The position numbers and the translations under genes are program-made. From an uncultured bacterium (GTDB lineage: Bacteria > Bacillota > Clostridia > Christensenellales > QALW01), in NCBI GenBank assembly GCA_905214315.1, contig CAJMLN010000063.1:1-9984 (forward strand): a stretch of 9,984 bases of DNA, given 5' to 3'. Positions 6,876 through 9,984 of the stretch are shown piece by piece. Below the pieces are notes generated by a model, which did not search any database, had not been told where the DNA came from, and was given only the letters and a program-made list of their open reading frames with translations. Positions within the stretch are counted from its first letter, which is position 1. Each line of letters starts with the position of its first letter.

Positions 6876-8843
6876 ATGAAAAAACGCTTCCTCTATGCCG
6901 TTGCTTATCTCGGGCTTATTACTTTAGTAATTGTACTGGCCTTCAATAGCATGCAGGCAAAAAATTCTGCCCAGAGGGATATTTCCTCTTCCGAATTCAC
7001 TCAAAAATTGAATCAAGGTGAATTTGAATACGTACTTGTTGTCAACGGCAATACCGTATATTGCGTTACCAAGGAAAACCCCAATAAGATTGACATCAAT
7101 CAAGAACAGGAAAAGGTCATCAACAGCGTCATCAAGAATTATGATTACAAGGCGTCTATTTTAAATACCGAAGATATTGAAACGACCCTTTCCGCTGCTA
7201 TTCAGGCCGGCAACCTTACAAAATATGAGATTCATTTTGCCTCGGCTCCCTGGTACCTGCAGTATCTGCCCTATCTGTTCCTCTTGATTATCACAGGCGT
7301 TATTATGTATTTCATCTACGCCCAAAGCGCCAGTAACGGAAAAGCGATGCAATTCGGCCGTTCCACCGCAAAAATGTATGACGATCCTAAAAAGAAAGTT
7401 ACCTTTAAAGACGTTGCCGGCGCAGATGAAGAAAAAGAAGAGCTTGAGGAAATTGTAGGATTTTTAAAACAACCGGATAAATATACCAAGATGGGCGCGC
7501 GCATTCCGAAAGGTGTGCTTCTGGTAGGCCCTCCCGGAACCGGTAAAACGCTTTTGGCCAAATCCGTTGCAGGTGAAGCCGGCGTACCGTTCTTTTCCAT
7601 CACCGGTTCGGACTTTGTAGAACTCTATGTCGGCATCGGCGCTGCCCGTGTAAGGGATTTGTTTAATCAGGCCAAAAAGAACGCGCCCTGTATTATCTTT
7701 ATTGATGAAATTGACGCCGTAGGCCGCAGACGCGGTTCCGGTATCGGCGGCGGACATGACGAACGTGAACAGACCCTGAACCAGCTGTTGGTGGAAATGG
7801 ATGGCTTTATGGTAAATGAGGGCATCATCATTATGGCTGCGACCAACCGTGCCGACATTCTGGATCCTGCATTGCTGCGCTCAGGCCGTTTTGACCGGCA
7901 GATTCACGTGCTTCCGCCCGATACCAAGGGCCGGGAAGAGATCTTCTTAATCCATGCAAGAAACAAATCCTTTGACAGCGACGTATCTGCCCATGAGGTA
8001 GCGCTTCTGACCTCCGGCTTTGTGGGCGCAGACATTGAAAACCTTTGTAACGAAGCCGCTCTTTTAGCGGTACGGCGAGGAAAGGCCAAAATCGGAATGC
8101 AAGAGATCAAAGACTCTATCACCCGTGTAATTATGGGGCCGGAAAAACGTTCCCATAAGACCGGTCCCCAGATGAAACGGCTGGTTGCTTACCATGAAGC
8201 GGGTCATGCGATCGTTGCGCGCAGCCTGAAAAACTGCGATCCTGTAACAGAGGTTTCCATCATCCCCCGCGGCAGCGCCGGCGGCTATACCTTAACCCGT
8301 CCCGATGATGACGAGGGTCCGTACTCCAGAGGATATATTTTAGACCGCATTACCATGTGCCTGGGCGGCCGTGCGGCGGAAAAGCTGGTAATCGGGGATA
8401 TTTCCACGGGTGCTTCCTCCGATATCCGCAACGCTACCGAGCTGGCCAAGGGCTATGTTACCAAATACGGTATGTACGATGAAATCGGGCCAATCTATTT
8501 AGACGAAGGCGACGGTGATGAAATTTTCTTAGGACGTGATTTTTCAGCACATAAAGCGCATTCAGAAGCCTTTTCATCCCGTGTTGACGCTGCCATTCAT
8601 GAGATTATCTCCCAGGCGGACATAAAAGCCTATACTATTTTAAAAGAAAAATCTCATATTTTAGACAATCTGGCAGAAGTGCTTTTAGATATGGAAAAAA
8701 TCACAGGCACGCAGTTTGAAGCCATTTATAATGGAAAAACCTTGGCTGATTTTAAAACAGAACAGAGTTCGGAAAATACCTCTACCGCACCAGAGCAGGA
8801 AGAAAACAAAGATACTGCTCAAGTCGAGGAAACGAATGAATAA
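6876..8843 (+). CDS. ftsH: ATP-dependent zinc metalloprotease FtsH
   Basis: FtsH is a hexameric membrane protease that unfolds and degrades misfolded membrane proteins and selected regulators. The 655 residues show a first membrane helix (about 6-24), a short extracytoplasmic domain, a second helix (about 129-150) and then the AAA+ domain. That domain has Walker A GPPGTGKT (218-225), Walker B with D277-E278 in FIDEIDAVG, and the second region of homology from T323 with arginines R338 and R341. The peptidase domain carries HEAGH (440-444) and the third zinc ligand D516 in STGASSDI. The tail after about 625 is acidic and low in complexity, as is usual. All catalytic residues are present. The ATG has AAGGAG (6864-6869) at good spacing, its own promoter upstream, and a strong terminator five bases after the stop. 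Confidence 0.98.
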   Translation: MKKRFLYAVAYLGLITLVIVLAFNSMQAKNSAQRDISSSEFTQKLNQGEFEYVLVVNGNTVYCVTKENPNKIDINQEQEKVINSVIKNYDYKASILNTEDIETTLSAAIQAGNLTKYEIHFASAPWYLQYLPYLFLLIITGVIMYFIYAQSASNGKAMQFGRSTAKMYDDPKKKVTFKDVAGADEEKEELEEIVGFLKQPDKYTKMGARIPKGVLLVGPPGTGKTLLAKSVAGEAGVPFFSITGSDFVELYVGIGAARVRDLFNQAKKNAPCIIFIDEIDAVGRRRGSGIGGGHDEREQTLNQLLVEMDGFMVNEGIIIMAATNRADILDPALLRSGRFDRQIHVLPPDTKGREEIFLIHARNKSFDSDVSAHEVALLTSGFVGADIENLCNEAALLAVRRGKAKIGMQEIKDSITRVIMGPEKRSHKTGPQMKRLVAYHEAGHAIVARSLKNCDPVTEVSIIPRGSAGGYTLTRPDDDEGPYSRGYILDRITMCLGGRAAEKLVIGDISTGASSDIRNATELAKGYVTKYGMYDEIGPIYLDEGDGDEIFLGRDFSAHKAHSEAFSSRVDAAIHEIISQADIKAYTILKEKSHILDNLAEVLLDMEKITGTQFEAIYNGKTLADFKTEQSSENTSTAPEQEENKDTAQVEETNE

Positions 8844-8848
8844 ACGAT

Positions 8849-8874
8849 GGGAAGGCCTACAGCCTTCCCTTTTT
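8849..8874 (+). terminator. Rho-independent terminator after ftsH
   Basis: GGGAAGGC (8849-8856) pairs perfectly with GCCTTCCC (8862-8869) around the loop CTACA, followed by TTTTT (8870-8874). It begins five bases after the ftsH stop. The next gene starts only 11 bases after the T-run, so any expression of that gene from upstream needs readthrough here. Confidence 0.92.
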
Positions 8875-8885
8875 ACGGTGGATCT

Positions 8886-9359
8886 ATGGCAAAGAAAAAA
8901 CGAAATTTAGCATGTTTCCTTCTACTGGCTCTGGCAAGTCCTTTTTGTATTTTTCTTGCGCTTTTTTTGATACGTGTAGCAAGAGGCGGTACCGCTCAGA
9001 ATTATTGGAATAATTTCATTCTTTTATATGACGTTCTACAAAATTTTAGAGAATATCTCTTTCCCTGTTTTTTATACTTTACCATGGGACTCCTGTTCGT
9101 GCTATTGAATCATTGTTTAAAAAAAGCTCCTTTAAGCAAAAAGCTTTGGCTTTTTCTAGTATTTTCAGGAACTCTTATAATTTTAATCGGTAGCAGACTC
9201 CTTTTCTTATATGCAAATGATCTTCTGCTGTCCCCCAAAATGTTACACTTTCTAAAAACAGGAATTGATATTTATACCTTTACCGCTGCACTTATATTTT
9301 GCCTTCTTATAAGCTTTATATTACAGCTATTGGACGTTCTTTATTTCAACGCAAAATAG
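8886..9359 (+). CDS. Small integral membrane protein of unknown function
   Basis: From the ATG at 8886 the protein has 157 residues; a GGTGGA element (8877-8882) sits just upstream as a mediocre ribosome binding site. An in-frame ATG at 8847 would place the terminator hairpin inside the coding region and is unlikely. After a basic start (MAKKKR) there are four strongly hydrophobic stretches, roughly residues 7-31, 52-74, 83-105 and 122-150, joined by short basic loops such as LKKAPLSKK; it looks like a four-helix membrane protein. I see no catalytic motif or known family pattern. It has no evident promoter of its own and follows the ftsH terminator closely, so it may be expressed at low level by readthrough. 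Link to FtsH, for example as an accessory or substrate, is speculation. Codon use is AT-richer than ftsH, which is common for membrane proteins. Confidence 0.75.
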   Translation: MAKKKRNLACFLLLALASPFCIFLALFLIRVARGGTAQNYWNNFILLYDVLQNFREYLFPCFLYFTMGLLFVLLNHCLKKAPLSKKLWLFLVFSGTLIILIGSRLLFLYANDLLLSPKMLHFLKTGIDIYTFTAALIFCLLISFILQLLDVLYFNAK

Positions 9360-9360
9360 C

Positions 9361-9388
9361 TTGCTTTTTTCTTATAAAATGGTATAAT
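9361..9388 (+). promoter_or_regulatory. Promoter of the SRP RNA gene
   Basis: TTGCTT (9361-9366), a 16-bp spacer and TATAAT (9383-9388) lie just upstream of the RNA, predicting a start at about 9395-9398, where the first base of the terminal helix is found. The -35 begins two bases after the stop codon of the membrane-protein gene. Confidence 0.75.
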
Positions 9389-9395
9389 AATATTT

Positions 9396-9532
9396 AAGTT
9401 ATCTGTAAACTTGCATCGGATTCTGCGCAATGTGCTGTTGTGAACCATGTAAGGGCCGGAAGGCAGCAGCCTTAAGCAAATCTGCACATGTGCCGCAGCC
9501 CGTCTGATGCAAGTTTACAGGTAACTTTTTTT
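9396..9532 (+). ncRNA. ffs: Signal recognition particle RNA, small bacterial type (4.5S-like)
   Basis: The conserved domain IV is clear: GCC-GGAA-GGC (9455-9464) is the GGAA-capped hairpin and AGCAGCC (9465-9471) follows as the 3' side of the internal loop that binds Ffh. The two ends of the RNA pair over 20 bp (9398-9417 with 9506-9525, one G-U). At roughly 130 nt with no visible Alu domain it belongs to the small type rather than the 270-nt Bacillus form. It forms the RNA core of the particle that brings nascent membrane proteins to the translocon. An A stands at 9451 where C is commonly seen before AGG. Exact ends are inferred from the promoter and the T-run. Confidence 0.92.
9506..9532 (+). 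terminator. Terminator formed by the closing helix of the SRP RNA
   Basis: The 3' strand of the 20-bp terminal helix (9506-9525) is followed at once by seven T bases (9526-9532). The closing helix of the mature RNA therefore serves as the terminator stem, or as part of it. Confidence 0.7.
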
Positions 9533-9540
9533 ACAACTTT

Positions 9541-9587
9541 TTACTATATATAGTATTGATTTTATTTTTTTTAAATATATATGGTAT
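9541..9587 (+). promoter_or_regulatory. Probable pair of NrdR boxes upstream of nrdD
   Basis: The core CTATATATAG (9544-9553) fits the NrdR box core CwAtATaTwG at every position. A second, weaker copy, ATATATATGG (9575-9584), matches eight of ten and starts 31 bp after the first. Spacing of about three helical turns is typical for NrdR, which binds two boxes and represses ribonucleotide reductase genes when dATP is high. The site lies directly upstream of the -35. The region is AT-rich, so chance matches are possible; the spacing and the downstream gene raise the odds. Confidence 0.55.
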
Positions 9588-9593
9588 ATTGTG

Positions 9594-9622
9594 TTGACTT
9601 CCTTCGTCACCTATGCTATACT
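9594..9622 (+). promoter_or_regulatory. Sigma-A type promoter of nrdD
   Basis: TTGACT (9594-9599), a 17-bp spacer and TATACT (9617-9622) each match the consensus at five of six positions. The predicted start is near 9629, giving a leader of about 35 nt before the ATG at 9664. Confidence 0.8.
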
Positions 9623-9663
9623 GAGGCTGTGTTATAAAATAAAAAAATGGCAGGAGAAAAATC

Positions 9664-9984
9664 ATGATCAATGTTATCATCAAAAGAAACGGGAACAAAG
9701 TTCCGTTTAACAGCCAAAAAATAAGCGATGCGATCGCAAAAGCAAACGCGGCGGTATGCGAAGAAATTATTCCCCCGGCAGAAATTTTGCAGCTTACTGA
9801 AACAATCGTTGCTCGCGTTGACAACACCGAACCGACTGTTGAACAAATTCAAGATATGGTAGAAGAGGCCTTGATCTCCGCGGGTTATGCTAAAACCGCC
9901 AAAGCTTTTATCCTGTATCGCGCCGAACATACAAAAATCCGGCAAACAGAGTCTGATTTGATGAAAATATATGACGAACTTACC
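9664..9984 (+). CDS. nrdD: Anaerobic ribonucleoside-triphosphate reductase, N-terminal ATP-cone (3' end outside window)
   Basis: The 107 visible codons form an ATP-cone, the allosteric domain that senses ATP and dATP. Patterns are IIKRNGNKVPFNSQKI near the start, EPTVEQIQDMVEEALI in the middle and AKTAKAFILYRAEHTKIR at the end, followed by LMKIYDELT, which resembles the sequence joining the cone to the catalytic barrel in class III NrdD. The glycyl-radical site would be far downstream and cannot be seen, so a class I or II reductase sharing the cone is not fully excluded; NrdR itself lacks this long form and starts with a zinc ribbon. AGGAGA (9652-9657) precedes the ATG by six bases. A strong promoter and NrdR-like boxes fit control by dNTP level. 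The enzyme makes dNTPs without oxygen, which agrees with an anaerobic lifestyle. Confidence 0.85.
   Translation, partial: MINVIIKRNGNKVPFNSQKISDAIAKANAAVCEEIIPPAEILQLTETIVARVDNTEPTVEQIQDMVEEALISAGYAKTAKAFILYRAEHTKIRQTESDLMKIYDELT

Noticed and set aside
8847..8885. Longer N-terminus of the small membrane protein from ATG 8847
   Set aside because: This stretch is almost entirely the ftsH terminator hairpin; the extra residues are not hydrophobic-anchor-like and no ribosome binding site fits.
9531..9945. Minus-strand open frames over nrdD and its promoter, including a hydrophobic 98-residue one
   Set aside because: They are antisense to a clear ATP-cone and run through a good plus-strand promoter; hydrophobicity arises from reading AT-rich DNA in reverse.
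1..9984. CRISPR array, tRNA genes, riboswitch, prophage or transposon
   Set aside because: I read both strands for regularly spaced repeats, cloverleaf ends, riboswitch cores and integrase or transposase motifs and found none. A computed search with tRNAscan and Rfam models would settle this.

Overview
This looks like an ordinary chromosomal housekeeping segment from a low- to mid-GC Bacillota, most likely a strictly anaerobic Clostridia-type organism. The grounds are an AT-leaning but not extreme base composition, strong GGAGG-type ribosome binding sites, TTGACA/TATAAT-type promoters, a DnaD/DnaI-style helicase-loading gene pair, the tilS-hpt-ftsH order known from Bacillota, a compact SRP RNA, and the start of what is probably an oxygen-sensitive class III ribonucleotide reductase gene. 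No species is claimed.

Left part (1-2642). The window opens inside an unrecognised gene, of which only the C-terminal 105 codons are visible; it ends at a hairpin terminator. Two minus-strand genes follow. One encodes a GntR/HutC-type regulator with its own strong promoter, and a palindrome overlaps the -10 of that promoter. The other encodes a membrane-anchored M1-family zinc metallopeptidase with an intact HExxH-x18-E site.

Centre (2643-6759). A short divergent promoter region starts a tight plus-strand run of four genes: a DnaD/DnaB-type replication initiation protein, a DnaI/DnaC-type AAA+ helicase loader, tRNA-Ile lysidine synthase (tilS, probable TTG start) and hypoxanthine phosphoribosyltransferase (hpt). 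Gaps are 3 bp, about 10 bp and a 4-bp ATGA overlap, so they probably form one operon joining replication initiation, tRNA decoding and purine salvage. The DnaD-like protein seems to carry three tandem copies of its helical module, the third degenerate.

Right part (6760-9984). ftsH has its own promoter and ends at a strong terminator. Only 11 bases beyond the terminator's T-run, a gene for a small four-helix membrane protein of unknown function begins. Its stop codon abuts the -35 of the promoter for the SRP RNA gene (ffs). The SRP RNA is closed by a 20-bp terminal helix that runs straight into a T-run. The window ends in the N-terminal ATP-cone of a ribonucleotide reductase, most likely NrdD, whose promoter is preceded by two NrdR-box-like sequences 31 bp apart.

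I found no mobile element, CRISPR array, tRNA or clearly novel multi-gene system. The observations most worth checking are the triple-repeat DnaD-like protein, the small membrane protein placed directly behind a terminator, and the predicted NrdR control. The longest stretch without a protein gene (9360-9663) is accounted for by the SRP RNA and the nrdD regulatory region.
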